Source: Labrys wisconsinensis
GTDB lineage: Bacteria > Pseudomonadota > Alphaproteobacteria > Rhizobiales > Labraceae
Assembly: GCF_030814995.1 (NCBI RefSeq)
Contig: NZ_JAUSVX010000008.1
Span: 186,001 to 250,000, forward strand
DNA length: 64,000 nt
Direction: 5' to 3'
This document shows, piece after piece, positions 1 to 8,636 of the stretch. A program made the translations under genes and the position numbers. The first letter of the stretch is position 1. Each line of letters begins with the position of its first letter. Under the pieces are notes generated by a model that ran no database searches, was not told the DNA's origin, and was given only the letters and a program-made list of their open reading frames with translations.

Positions 1-1958
1 GCGAGGAGGTCGTCGTCCTCGAAGGCGCGCACCGTGCCGGCGATGCGGAAGGCCTCGCGCGTCGCCGTCATCTCCGCCGTCACCTCGGTGCGGAAGCGCC
101 GGCCCTCGCAGGCGAGGCTGCAGCTCTGCGCCACGCTCTGGCGGGCGCTGGCTGGATCGCCGTCCCGGATGGAGAAGTCGCGGCGGCTCTCATGGGCGAA
201 GTCGGTGTCGATCGCCTCGAAGCGCGTCGGCGCGGCGCCGAAGGCGTCGCCGTCGACGACCATCGTCGCTTCGCCGGTGACGAGGTCGAGGCTGAAGCGG
301 CGCTCGATCCTGGGCGCGGCCAGGGCGGTGGCGGGCCCGGTCGGCGCGCTCTGCGGCGGCTCGAAGCGGATCGCCGCATCCTCGCGGCGCGGGCGGCGGA
401 CGGGGAGGATCAGGGCGCTGTCGCCGGTGCGCACGGTCAGGGTCGCCGCATCCTGCGCCGGCCAGGCCGTCGGCCAGGCGGCGGTCGAGATCGAGAGGCG
501 GATGCGATGGCCGGCCGGGAAGGCGTGGGCGCAGTCGCAGAGCCGGATGCGCACGATCTCGAAGGCGCCGGGCTCGAGCGGGCGGGGCGTCTCGTGGCCG
601 TCGCGATGGGTGAGGTTCAGGATCTGCCAGGAGACGCGGGTGGCGCTCCCGTCCGGCGCGACGTCGCCGAGGCGCACGCAGATCTGCCCCGTCGGGGCAT
701 CGCTCGCGAGCTCCAGCACCAGCTCCGGCGCGCCGAGGATCTCGATGCGGTCGGCGAGCTCCTTGGAATCGAAGACGAGGGAGAGGCCGTCGTCGAGGCG
801 CTGGTCGGCGGGCGCCTCGCCGGGAAGGCCCGAGGCCATCCATTCGCCGGCGGTCAGGCCGGACCAGAGCGGCGAGCGCACGGCGAGGTCGGCCGAGAGC
901 GCCGGCCGCCACCAGAGCTGGCCGGGCGAGAGGAACATCGGACGGCGGGTGATCAGGCGCGAGGGCCAGGAGGCCTCGCCGATCCAGCGGCCCGGGCGGT
1001 CGCCGGGGGCGCCGGGTGGGGCGTGCTCCTCCATGAAGGCGCGCAGCATCGGCTCGGCCATGATGCCGGTGTCGATGCCCCTGAGCCAATGGTCCCACCA
1101 GCGCCTGGCTTCCTGCAGGAAGCCGATGGCCGGGCCGGGCACGCCCTCGTGCGGGTAGCAATGCGCCCAGGGGCCGATCAGGCCGAGGCGCGGCACGGCG
1201 AGGTGCTCGAGCAGGCGCGGCACCGCATTGGTGTAGGCGTCGGCCCAGCCGCCGACGGCGAAGACCGGCACGGCGATGGCCGACCAGTCCTCGCAGACCG
1301 AGCCGTGCTTCCAGAAGGCGTCGCGGCGCTGGCGGGACGCCCAGAGCGCGGGGAAGAACGGCAGATGCTCCAGCCGCCGGCGCCAGGCCTCGCGCCAGCC
1401 CGAGCCCGATATCGAGGGCGTCGGCGGCAGGGCCTGCCAGGCCAGCATCGCGGCGCCCCACGAGAGATTGTCGTTGAGCAGCGCACCGCCCATGAAATGC
1501 ACGTCGTCGGCATAGCGGTCGTCGGTGGAGCAGACCGAGATCACCGCCTTCAGCGCCGGCGGGCGGCGGGCGGCGACCTGCAGCGCATTGAAGCCGCCCC
1601 AGCTCTTGCCGATCATGCCGACCTTGCCGTCGCACCAGGGCTGGCGGGCGAGCCAGTCGATCACGGCGCAGGCGAAGGCCAGCTCCTGCTCGTCATATTC
1701 GTCGCCGAGCAGGCCGTCGCTGTCGCCGGAGCCCGGCAGGTCGACGCGGATGGCGGCATAGCCCTGCGCCGCGAACCAGCCGTGCATGGCCTCGTCGCGC
1801 GAGCGCGTGCCGTCGCGCCAGCGGTAGGGGATATATTCCAGGATGGCCGGGACCGGGTTCGCCTCGGCATCGTCCGGCAGCCAGGCCCGCGCCGCCAGGC
1901 GCGTGCCATCCGGCATGGGGATGAACAGGGGCTCGACGCTGCGGATCGGGCGGGGCAT
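1..1958 (-). CDS. CocE/NonD family alpha/beta-hydrolase, C-terminus cut by the window edge
   Basis: This is a serine hydrolase of the X-Pro dipeptidyl-peptidase (S15)/CocE family; members cleave esters or amides, and the substrate here cannot be told. About 652 residues are visible. The N-terminal hydrolase domain carries the nucleophile motif GKSWGGF (Ser about 119), preceded by the oxyanion-region stretch RVDLPGSGDS. A C-terminal jelly-roll (X-Pro dipeptidyl-peptidase C) domain follows from roughly residue 330. The ATG at 1958 is preceded by GAGAGG at good spacing. It lies 47 nt downstream of the DUF1513 gene on the same strand, so it may be the last gene of that transcript, although its function does not fit the metal genes. 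Confidence 0.9.
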   Translation of the reverse strand, partial: MPRPIRSVEPLFIPMPDGTRLAARAWLPDDAEANPVPAILEYIPYRWRDGTRSRDEAMHGWFAAQGYAAIRVDLPGSGDSDGLLGDEYDEQELAFACAVIDWLARQPWCDGKVGMIGKSWGGFNALQVAARRPPALKAVISVCSTDDRYADDVHFMGGALLNDNLSWGAAMLAWQALPPTPSISGSGWREAWRRRLEHLPFFPALWASRQRRDAFWKHGSVCEDWSAIAVPVFAVGGWADAYTNAVPRLLEHLAVPRLGLIGPWAHCYPHEGVPGPAIGFLQEARRWWDHWLRGIDTGIMAEPMLRAFMEEHAPPGAPGDRPGRWIGEASWPSRLITRRPMFLSPGQLWWRPALSADLAVRSPLWSGLTAGEWMASGLPGEAPADQRLDDGLSLVFDSKELADRIEILGAPELVLELASDAPTGQICVRLGDVAPDGSATRVSWQILNLTHRDGHETPRPLEPGAFEIVRIRLCDCAHAFPAGHRIRLSISTAAWPTAWPAQDAATLTVRTGDSALILPVRRPRREDAAIRFEPPQSAPTGPATALAAPRIERRFSLDLVTGEATMVVDGDAFGAAPTRFEAIDTDFAHESRRDFSIRDGDPASARQSVAQSCSLACEGRRFRTEVTAEMTATREAFRIAGTVRAFEDDDLL

Positions 1959-2005
1959 GGGCGCCTCTCGGTTATCCCTCCCTCATAGCAAGGGCGGCGC
2001 CCGTC

Positions 2006-3088
2006 TCAAACCACTGCCAGGTGATTGTCGAAGCCGATATCGGCCTGCAGCAGCGGCCGGGCCTCGGCTCCGTCGATCGCGACCATGCCGCCATGGCCGC
2101 CGGTCATGACGAAGCCCTGCGCCAGGCCGGCGACTGCGCAGCAGTCGGCCAGCGGCACGGCGGCGAGGCAGCGGCCGGAGGCGGCGTCCCAGACGCCGCA
2201 GAGGCTGCCGAGCGGCGAGGTCGCGGCGACGAGGCGCCCGGCCTCGTCGGCGGCGACGCCGCCGACATAGCCCGCCATGACGGCCCAGCCGCCGGGCGGC
2301 GGCTCCAGCCAGCGCCGGTCGCCATCGATGCCGACGATGCCGACCAGCGGGCGGACCATGCCGTCGCGCTCCGTCTCCTGGCAGCCGAAGGCGACGGCGC
2401 CCTCGGCCAGCACGGCGAGGTGGCGGATGGAGAGCGAGGCCATGGCCTCGTCGAGCGTCGTCAGGGCCTCGAGTCGGCCGGAGCCGATGGCGATGCGGGC
2501 GATGGAGGAGGCGATCAGGCCCTCGTTGAGCTTGGCGCGGCCGGTATCCGGGCGCATGTCGATGCCGCCATTGGCGACGATCAGCGTGCGGCCGTCGGCG
2601 CTGGTGACGAGGTCGTGCGGGCCGACGCCGCCGCTCGGCCATTCCGCCACGGCGCGGAAGCCCCGCCGGACGTCGCGCACGCCGATGACGCCGCGCCCGG
2701 CCTCATAGTCGTTCTCGGTGGTGAGGAACAGGTCGCCCCCGCCGGCGAACAGGCCATGGCCGAAGAAATGGCGCCCCGGCGTGCTCTCGAAGGCGAGCGA
2801 CTGCTCGAAGCGGGCGAGGTCGACCGCCACGCCGAAGCGGCCGGGACGGCGCGCCACGGCGACGCAACGCGCCGCATCGGGATGCATGGCCACGGCATGG
2901 ACGCGCGCCGGCAGGTCGAGATGCGCGTCCGGCGCGGCATGGCCGCTCCAGCGGCCGAGGCCGGGCAGCAGCCCGTCGCGCAGGAAGGGGGCGACGACCT
3001 GCGGCGACGCCGCGGCCGCGGCGGGGCGGGCCACCATGGCGGCGGCCGCCGCCGCGGCGGCGCGCAGGATGTCGCGGCGCGTCGGCAT
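2006..3088 (-). CDS. DUF1513 domain-containing periplasmic protein
   Basis: A 360-residue exported protein of the DUF1513 family, predicted to fold as a beta-propeller-like protein; its biochemical role is not known. It begins with a twin-arginine-like leader (MPTRRDIL, then an alanine-rich segment ending near residue 27). The start codon overlaps the imelysin stop by one base (TGATG), so the two are translationally coupled. DUF1513 genes are commonly found at the end of imelysin/di-haem oxidoreductase clusters, as here. That makes a role in periplasmic metal handling likely, but this is inference from context. Confidence 0.88.
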   Translation of the reverse strand: MPTRRDILRAAAAAAAAMVARPAAAAASPQVVAPFLRDGLLPGLGRWSGHAAPDAHLDLPARVHAVAMHPDAARCVAVARRPGRFGVAVDLARFEQSLAFESTPGRHFFGHGLFAGGGDLFLTTENDYEAGRGVIGVRDVRRGFRAVAEWPSGGVGPHDLVTSADGRTLIVANGGIDMRPDTGRAKLNEGLIASSIARIAIGSGRLEALTTLDEAMASLSIRHLAVLAEGAVAFGCQETERDGMVRPLVGIVGIDGDRRWLEPPPGGWAVMAGYVGGVAADEAGRLVAATSPLGSLCGVWDAASGRCLAAVPLADCCAVAGLAQGFVMTGGHGGMVAIDGAEARPLLQADIGFDNHLAVV

Positions 3089-4185
3089 CAGTCGCCGTCC
3101 AGGCCGTTGAAGCCGAGCGTCAGGCCGAGCTCGGCCGGCAGGTCCTGCTGCAGCAGGGCGCGCACGCTCTTCAAGCGAGCGAGCAAGGCCTCGGCGCTGC
3201 GGCGCCGGACGGGATCGCCGGCGCCGTCGGGGAAGTCGGCCAGCGCCCGCGCCGCGTCGTCGACGCGGACCAGCAGCGCGTCCCAGGACCGGCGGCGCAC
3301 CGGGTCGGCGGCGCCGTCGAGCGCGGCGACGAAGGCGCGCAGGCCCTCGATATTGGCGAGGATCATCTCCCGCGTCAGCCCGGACCGCCGCGCCTCGGCG
3401 GCCGCCGGCCGGGCATCGTCGGGGCTGGCGCCCAGGACCGGCTCCAGCTTCTGGTCCTGGATCACGGCGAGGCCGGTCATGAAGCCGGTGACCAGCTCGG
3501 CGGCGGCCTGCTGCATGGAGACGGACAGGGCAGGGTCGAGATCCCCCCTGGCGAGGCGCGCGGCATAGCCGGTATCGGGCGTGCCCCAGGCCGCCGAGAC
3601 CGATGCGGTGATGGCGGCCACATTGGCGGCGATGGCCATGGCGGCGGCACAGGCGCGCTTGCCCGCGTCGGACGCAACCGCCACCGGCGGCTCGGGGCCG
3701 CCGGCGGGATCGGCATAGGCGAGGCGTTCGAGCGCGGGGATGCCCTGGGCGGCGGCGCTCGCCCGCGCCACGCGCTCCGGCGTGATCGGGTCGCTGCCGG
3801 CGAGCAGGGCGGCGAGGCCCTTGGCGCCGGCATTCTTGCGCTCGGGCCAGAAATAGAGCCGCTCCGCGACGCCGTTCTCGCCGACCGGGCCGAAGCGGAA
3901 GGCCTGCACCGCGCCATAGGCCAGCGCCAGCCGGCGATGGGCGGCCTGCACCGCGGCGAGGCCGGTTGCGTCGGGCGCGGGGCAATAGACGCCCCAGGCC
4001 GCGGCGTCGGCTGTCGCGGCTGCGGCGAGCCCGGCATAGGCCGGGGCGAGGAAACGGCCGGCGACCCCGCTTACCACCGCCTGGTCCCGCGTCGTGTCGG
4101 CCCTGGCGCTGCCGGCCGGCGCGAGCAGAGCCAAGGCGAGGAGCGCCGCGAGCCGCGGCTGCAAAGGTCCGAAAGCCACGTGCAT
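3088..4185 (-). CDS. Imelysin-family periplasmic protein (second copy of the cluster)
   Basis: A 365-residue exported imelysin (peptidase M75-like) protein. A signal peptide is visible at the start (MHVAFGPLQPRLAALLALAL, cleavage near the ASARADT-like stretch at about residue 28). Segments typical of the imelysins that sit next to di-haem oxidoreductases are present, such as RFGPVGENGVAERLYFWPER. I do not see the GxHxxE motif found in the first imelysin of this cluster, so any metal site must differ. Imelysin relatives are iron-regulated periplasmic or outer-membrane-associated proteins; catalysis is unproven. It starts 3 nt after the di-haem oxidoreductase stop, which indicates one transcript. 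Confidence 0.88.
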   Translation of the reverse strand: MHVAFGPLQPRLAALLALALLAPAGSARADTTRDQAVVSGVAGRFLAPAYAGLAAAATADAAAWGVYCPAPDATGLAAVQAAHRRLALAYGAVQAFRFGPVGENGVAERLYFWPERKNAGAKGLAALLAGSDPITPERVARASAAAQGIPALERLAYADPAGGPEPPVAVASDAGKRACAAAMAIAANVAAITASVSAAWGTPDTGYAARLARGDLDPALSVSMQQAAAELVTGFMTGLAVIQDQKLEPVLGASPDDARPAAAEARRSGLTREMILANIEGLRAFVAALDGAADPVRRRSWDALLVRVDDAARALADFPDGAGDPVRRRSAEALLARLKSVRALLQQDLPAELGLTLGFNGLDGD

Positions 4186-4188
4186 CGG

Positions 4189-5307
4189 TCAAAGGCCCTT
4201 CAGGTAGGATTCCAGAGCGGCCCTCTCCTCGGGCGAAGCCCGGTCGAAGGCGGCACGCGTCGCGCCGGCTTGGCCGCCATGGGCGGCGACCGCTCCGGCG
4301 ATCGTCGTGGCGCGCCCGTCATGCAGGAGCGCGCCGCCCGCCGCAAGCCGGGCGCCGAGGCCGATCAGCGGCGCGGTGCGCCATTCCGACGAGGCGACGC
4401 CCGGCTCGGCGACGCCGTCGTCGAGGTCCGGCCCCATCTCGTGCAGCAATAGGTCGGAAAAGACGGCGGCGGTGCGACCGCTGATGTCGCTCAGCATCGG
4501 CCGGTGGCAGGCGGCGCAGCCGAGCCGCTCGAACGCGGCGCCGCCGGGCGCGGCCGGATCGGGGCTGGGCGCCGTCAGGCTCGCGACATAGGCGGAGATC
4601 GCCGCCAGGATCGGGTCGGCGATCTCCGGCTCGCCATGGTCCGAGCCGGTGGGCGCGGCGCGGCAGGCGCCCTGGGCCGGCGTGCAGTCGCCGTAGGGAT
4701 CGGGGCGCAGGCGGGTGGACAGGCCCATGTCGAGCGAGAAGGCCGCGGCGACCTGCTCCTCGATGTCGGCGTCCGCCGCCTTCCAGCCGAAGCGGCCGAT
4801 GCGCCCGTCCGGCCGGCGGTTGGGGCGGCCGCCGAGCGTGCCAGCATTGGCCAGGATGGCGTCGTCGCCGAGCGCCGCCACGGCGCCGAGGCCGCCGAGG
4901 CCGGGCGGGCGGCGCAGGCCGATGCGGGTCGCCGGATCGAGCGGGCCATAGGCGAGGCCCTCGATCGTCACCGACGGCCGGCCATCGGTCCCGATGATGC
5001 GGGCCGTGCCTTCGCCATCGAGGCCGGTGACGGCGAAGGGCTGGAGCTGGCGGCCATAGACGGGATCGCCGCCCTCGCCCAGGCCGAAGCGCACGACCGG
5101 CGTGACGCCGCCGCCTCCGCCGGGATGGCAGCTCGCGCAGGAAGGCGCGGCATAGAGCGGCCCGAGCCCGTCATTCGACTTGGTCGAGGAGGGGGCGGAG
5201 ACCCATTGCCGCTTGAACAGCTTCTGGCCGATGGCGACGTCGAGGGAATCGGCGAGGGCGGGGGCGGCGAGGAGGACGAAGACAGCGGTCAGGCTGACGA
5301 GATCCAT
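4189..5307 (-). CDS. Di-haem oxidoreductase (putative thiol oxidoreductase, COG3488)
   Basis: A 372-residue periplasmic c-type cytochrome of the DHOR family. The signal peptide is MDLVSLTAVFVLLAAPALA. Two haem-binding CxxCH motifs are visible: CASCH at about residues 57-61 and CAACH at about 264-268. The reading frame stays open upstream to 5676, but that part reads through the inverted repeat at 5401-5530 and has no signal-peptide character, so the ATG at 5307 is chosen. DHOR proteins usually accompany imelysins and are thought to carry electrons in periplasmic metal redox. Here it lies between a multicopper oxidase and the second imelysin. Confidence 0.9.
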   Translation of the reverse strand: MDLVSLTAVFVLLAAPALADSLDVAIGQKLFKRQWVSAPSSTKSNDGLGPLYAAPSCASCHPGGGGGVTPVVRFGLGEGGDPVYGRQLQPFAVTGLDGEGTARIIGTDGRPSVTIEGLAYGPLDPATRIGLRRPPGLGGLGAVAALGDDAILANAGTLGGRPNRRPDGRIGRFGWKAADADIEEQVAAAFSLDMGLSTRLRPDPYGDCTPAQGACRAAPTGSDHGEPEIADPILAAISAYVASLTAPSPDPAAPGGAAFERLGCAACHRPMLSDISGRTAAVFSDLLLHEMGPDLDDGVAEPGVASSEWRTAPLIGLGARLAAGGALLHDGRATTIAGAVAAHGGQAGATRAAFDRASPEERAALESYLKGL

Positions 5308-5400
5308 GCGCCGTCGGCGCTCGGGGCGAACGGCCCCGCCACGGCCGGGTGCGCCTGCGGCGGCCGGCGCCACGCCTGCCGTGCTTGCCGCAACCTCTGC

Positions 5401-5530
5401 GTCATGGCCGGGCTTGACCCGGCCATCCACGCGAACACGGCGCCTGCCGGCGTGCGTGGGACCGTCGGCCCGCGCCTTTCGCTCCACCTCGCGCGTTCGC
5501 GTGGATGGCCGGGTCAAGCCCGGCCATGAC
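5401..5530. repeat. Long inverted repeat (REP-like), 36-bp perfect arms
   Basis: The 358-nt gap between the multicopper oxidase and the di-haem oxidoreductase (5308-5665) has no convincing gene. It holds a perfect inverted repeat with arms 5401-5436 and 5495-5530, separated by 58 nt. Each arm is itself nearly palindromic (ATGGCCGGG-CTTGA-CCCGGCCAT). A diverged copy lies at 24995-25081. Palindromes of this sequence type are dispersed through Hyphomicrobiales genomes. It would form a strong RNA hairpin inside the operon and could lower or separate expression of the genes downstream. Confidence 0.9.
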
Positions 5531-5665
5531 GGTGGTGCGTGGGGATGAGGCGGCGCTCGTCCTGCTGCCGTGGCTCCTGCCGCCCGCGCGTGAATCGTCT
5601 CGTTCCGCCGAGGTACGGCGTAGAGGGTGAACTCATCGCCGTCCCTCGCGCTCGTCCGGCCATCC

Positions 5666-7111
5666 TCACGCCACACGGATGATGCCCATCATCCCCGTCT
5701 CCTGATGCTCCAGGATGTGGCAGTGGAACATCCAGTCGCCCGGGTTGTCGGCGACGAAGGCGAGGCGGATGCGTTCCTTGGTGGTGAGCAGCACGGTGTC
5801 GGCGCGGTGCATCGGGCGGGCGAGGCGCGAGCATTCCAGCACCTTGGCGCCGAAGCCGTGGATGTGCACGGGATGGGAATGCGGCGTGGTGTTCAGGAGC
5901 TCGAAGACATAGGTGCGGCCGAGCTTCAGCGTTGCCAGCGGCTGCGGCAGGCCCGTGGCGCCATGGCCGGGCCAGGACTGGCGGTTGATCGCCCAGAAGG
6001 TGCTGCCGGAGAGGCAGAGCGTGTCGGCGGGATCGTAGACGCGTCCGTCCGGCAGCACGATCGGCTCCGGCACGGCGCCGGCGATGCTGGAGGCGGAGAA
6101 GGTGAACGGGATGGTCTCGGCGTTTGCGAGGTCCGGCTCGGGCAGGCCGTGCGGGGCGAGCGGCGGCGGGGCGAAGTCGCCGGCTGTACCTGTCCCGCCT
6201 GCGGCGGTGAAGGTGGCAAGCGTCGTCGGCGCGCTGCCGAAATAGTCGACGAGCCTCGCGGTCGCGCCCGGCTCGCGCACCCGGATGGCGATGTCGAGGC
6301 GCATCGCCATGCTCATGCGCCAGCTCTCCAGCGGCAGCGGGCCGACGGCAAAGCCGTCGACGGCGATGATCGCCGCCTCGGCGCCCTCGACGCCGATCTC
6401 CATGATGCGGGTCGGGTCGACGGAGAGGATGCGGATGCGGGCATAGCCGCCGGTGGGCACGGCAAAGTCGGGCTGGTGCCGGCCGTTGACGCTGCGCAGC
6501 GTGCCGAAGGTGCCGGCCCGGGCGGCGCCCTGGTCGGTGGTGAAGGGCAGGAACGCGCCCTTTTCGGCATCGATGCGCCAGTCGCGCACCGCCAGCACGT
6601 GGTCGACCGCATAGGGCCCGGGCTCGGCATCGTCGACGATCAGCAGGCCTTCCAGCCCGCGGCCGACCTGGCCGATCTCGTCGCAATGGGGGTGGAAGAA
6701 GAAGGTGCCGGCGTCGGGCGGGATGAAGTCGTAGAGGAAGCTCTCGCCCGGCCGGGTCGGCGGCTGGGTCAGCCAGGGAATGCCGTCCATGCCGTTGGCG
6801 ATGCGCAGCCCGTGCCAGTGGATCGAGGTGTGCTCGGGCAGGCGGTTGGTCAGCCGGGCGCGGATGCGGTCGCCCTTGGTGACGCGGATGGTCGGGAAGG
6901 GCGCCTCGCCGTAGAGCCAGAACGGCAACGGCTTCTGCGGGAAGGCGGGCAGGACATAGGGCCGCTCGTTGGCGACCAGCGCGACCTCGTGCGTCAAAGG
7001 CCTGCGCGTCGGGACGGCCTCGGCCGAGCGGCCGGCGGGCACTGCGAGAGCTGCGGCGCCGGCCCCGCCGAGAAGGGCGAGGGCAGAGCGTCGGGTGACG
7101 GGGGCGGTCAT
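5666..7111 (-). CDS. Multicopper oxidase family protein
   Basis: A 481-residue exported multicopper oxidase of the three-cupredoxin type (CueO/CopA/bilirubin oxidase relatives). The N-terminus is Tat-like (TRRSALALLGGAGAAALA). Copper-ligand motifs are complete: HWHG (about residue 98), HPH (about 140), HPVHIHG near the C-terminus, and HCHILEHQETGMM with the type 1 Cys-His-Met set. No long methionine-rich insert is seen, unlike CueO. Such enzymes oxidise Cu(I), Fe(II) or phenolics with O2 in the periplasm. It follows the first imelysin by 54 nt, so ferroxidase or cuprous oxidase activity serving metal uptake is a reasonable but unproven reading. Confidence 0.92.
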   Translation of the reverse strand: MTAPVTRRSALALLGGAGAAALAVPAGRSAEAVPTRRPLTHEVALVANERPYVLPAFPQKPLPFWLYGEAPFPTIRVTKGDRIRARLTNRLPEHTSIHWHGLRIANGMDGIPWLTQPPTRPGESFLYDFIPPDAGTFFFHPHCDEIGQVGRGLEGLLIVDDAEPGPYAVDHVLAVRDWRIDAEKGAFLPFTTDQGAARAGTFGTLRSVNGRHQPDFAVPTGGYARIRILSVDPTRIMEIGVEGAEAAIIAVDGFAVGPLPLESWRMSMAMRLDIAIRVREPGATARLVDYFGSAPTTLATFTAAGGTGTAGDFAPPPLAPHGLPEPDLANAETIPFTFSASSIAGAVPEPIVLPDGRVYDPADTLCLSGSTFWAINRQSWPGHGATGLPQPLATLKLGRTYVFELLNTTPHSHPVHIHGFGAKVLECSRLARPMHRADTVLLTTKERIRLAFVADNPGDWMFHCHILEHQETGMMGIIRVA

Positions 7112-7165
7112 GGCGTTCTTCGTCCCGAGGGCGGCCTCCTCCGGGCGGGAGGAGGCCGAGACCCG

Positions 7166-8440
7166 TCAGTTCACGTCCTTCAGGCTGTCCGAGCCCTGCA
7201 CCTTCACCTCGACGCCGAGCTTGGCGATCACGGCTTCGAGGGCGCGGGTCTGGGCGACCAGGCCGTCGACCAGGCCCTGGATCATCGCGTTGCCGGCGGG
7301 ATTGTCGGCGCCGATCAGCTGGTCCCAGCGCTGGCCGCCCGGCTTGTCGCCCTCTTCCTGCACCTTGACGAAACGCTGCAGCGTCTCGGCCATGCGCGCG
7401 TCGACCGCGGCGGCCAGGGCCGGATCGGCCTCGGCGGAGAGCTGCGCCAGGCTCGGGCCGGTGACGAGCTTGCCGTCGCGGCCCTTGTAGCTGGCGGTCC
7501 AGACCGCGATGATGCCGCGCTCGGAGTTCAGGTAGGAATGGTGCGTGTCGTCGGAGAAGCAGTCGTGCTCCTCCTCCGGGTCGTGCAGCACCAGGCCGAG
7601 CTTGATGCGCTCGCCGGCGAGTTCGCCGAAGGAGAGGGAGCCGAGGCCGGTGAAGATGGTGCCGATGCCGGCCTTGTCGTCCTTGGCCTCGAGGTCAGCG
7701 CGGGCCTTGCCGCCCGGCGCCCACCAGGCGGCCATGTCGCCGAGGTCCGACACCAGGAGATCGGTGGCGACCTTGAGATAGGCGGCGCGCCGGTCGCAAT
7801 TGCCGTGCGTGCACTGGGTCAGGGAATAGTCGGTCCAGGGCCGGTCGCCGGCGCCCGGCCCGGTGCCGTTGAGGTCCTGGCCCCAGAGCAGGAACTCGAC
7901 GGCGTGCCAGCCGACGGCGACGTTGGCATCGCTCGACATCGCCCCGTTGAGCTTGTCCTTCAGGAGCTCGGGGGTGATCACCGAGGCGTCCACCGTTTCC
8001 TTGCCGATCTTCAGCGTCTTGTTGGCGATGACGTTGAGCGTGTACAGCGGATTCTCGTCCGACTTGTCGCCATAGGAGGCGGCGTCGACATAGTCGATCA
8101 GGCCCTCGTCGAGCGGCCAGGAATTGACGTTGCCCTCCCACTCGTCGACGACCGGGTTGCCGAAGCGATAGGGCTCGGAATGCATGTACCAGGGCCGGGC
8201 GTCGATCCAGGCCTGGCGGGCGGCCTTCAGCGTCGCCTCCGACGGGGTCTTGATCAGCGCGTCCACCGCCTTCTGCAGGTCGAGGCTGGCGGTGTGGGCG
8301 TCGCCGTACATCGCCTGGGCAATGTCGGCATAGGTCTTCAGCACGTCCCTGGCCTTGGTCTCCGCCAGCGCCGAGCCCGCCGTCGCGAAGAGGCCGAGCG
8401 CCAGCACGGCGCTCCTGGTCCAGCCCATCTGCATCATCAT
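7166..8440 (-). CDS. Imelysin family protein, IrpA/EfeO-like, first gene of the metal operon
   Basis: A 424-residue exported imelysin. The signal peptide is ALGLFATAGSALA, with cleavage near residue 26. The conserved GxHxxE motif is present as GWHAVEFLLWGQD (G177, H179, E182), and cysteines occur in THGNCDRR and EEEHDCFSDD. Family members include iron-regulated protein A and the EfeO M75 domain, which bind metal in the periplasm. Three in-frame ATGs occur at 8440, 8437 and 8434. The purine-rich GAGGGAG abuts the first, so the third has better ribosome-binding-site spacing. The AT-rich region upstream (8441-8636) looks like the operon promoter. Confidence 0.92.
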   Translation of the reverse strand: MMMQMGWTRSAVLALGLFATAGSALAETKARDVLKTYADIAQAMYGDAHTASLDLQKAVDALIKTPSEATLKAARQAWIDARPWYMHSEPYRFGNPVVDEWEGNVNSWPLDEGLIDYVDAASYGDKSDENPLYTLNVIANKTLKIGKETVDASVITPELLKDKLNGAMSSDANVAVGWHAVEFLLWGQDLNGTGPGAGDRPWTDYSLTQCTHGNCDRRAAYLKVATDLLVSDLGDMAAWWAPGGKARADLEAKDDKAGIGTIFTGLGSLSFGELAGERIKLGLVLHDPEEEHDCFSDDTHHSYLNSERGIIAVWTASYKGRDGKLVTGPSLAQLSAEADPALAAAVDARMAETLQRFVKVQEEGDKPGGQRWDQLIGADNPAGNAMIQGLVDGLVAQTRALEAVIAKLGVEVKVQGSDSLKDVN

Positions 8441-8532
8441 CTCCCTCTTTAGTCCCCCCAGCCGCGCGCAGACGGCGGCCGGGCCTCGAGCCGGGTCCAG
8501 CTAAGCGAAATTCCATGGGGCGACAAGATAAT

Positions 8533-8589
8533 TTCGCAGTTTAAAATCACTAAAAACTGCGAAGTTATAAGAATTCCAAGCTGGAATTC
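8533..8589. promoter_or_regulatory. Two adjacent inverted repeats in the imelysin operon promoter
   Basis: In the AT-rich 196-nt gap 8441-8636 there are two perfect dyads. The first is TTCGCAGTTT (8533-8542) paired with AAACTGCGAA (8554-8563), with 11 nt between. The second is GAATTCCA (8571-8578) paired with TGGAATTC (8582-8589), with 3 nt between. They stand out sharply from the GC-rich surroundings and lie 93-149 nt upstream of the imelysin start. They are likely operators of an iron or copper regulator, but neither is a clear match to the Fur, Irr (ICE) or RirA consensus as I remember them. Confidence 0.55.
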
Positions 8590-8636
8590 ATCCAATATAC
8601 TGGGGTATGCAAAACTATTGTGATGTGCCGCGGCCT

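Noticed and set aside
5308-5676. N-terminal extension of the di-haem oxidoreductase frame by 123 codons
   Set aside because: It translates both arms of an inverted repeat and destroys the signal peptide position; the ATG at 5307 gives a normal exported cytochrome.
8533-8589. Assigning the dyads to Fur, Irr or RirA
   Set aside because: Neither dyad fits the consensus of these regulators closely enough to name one.
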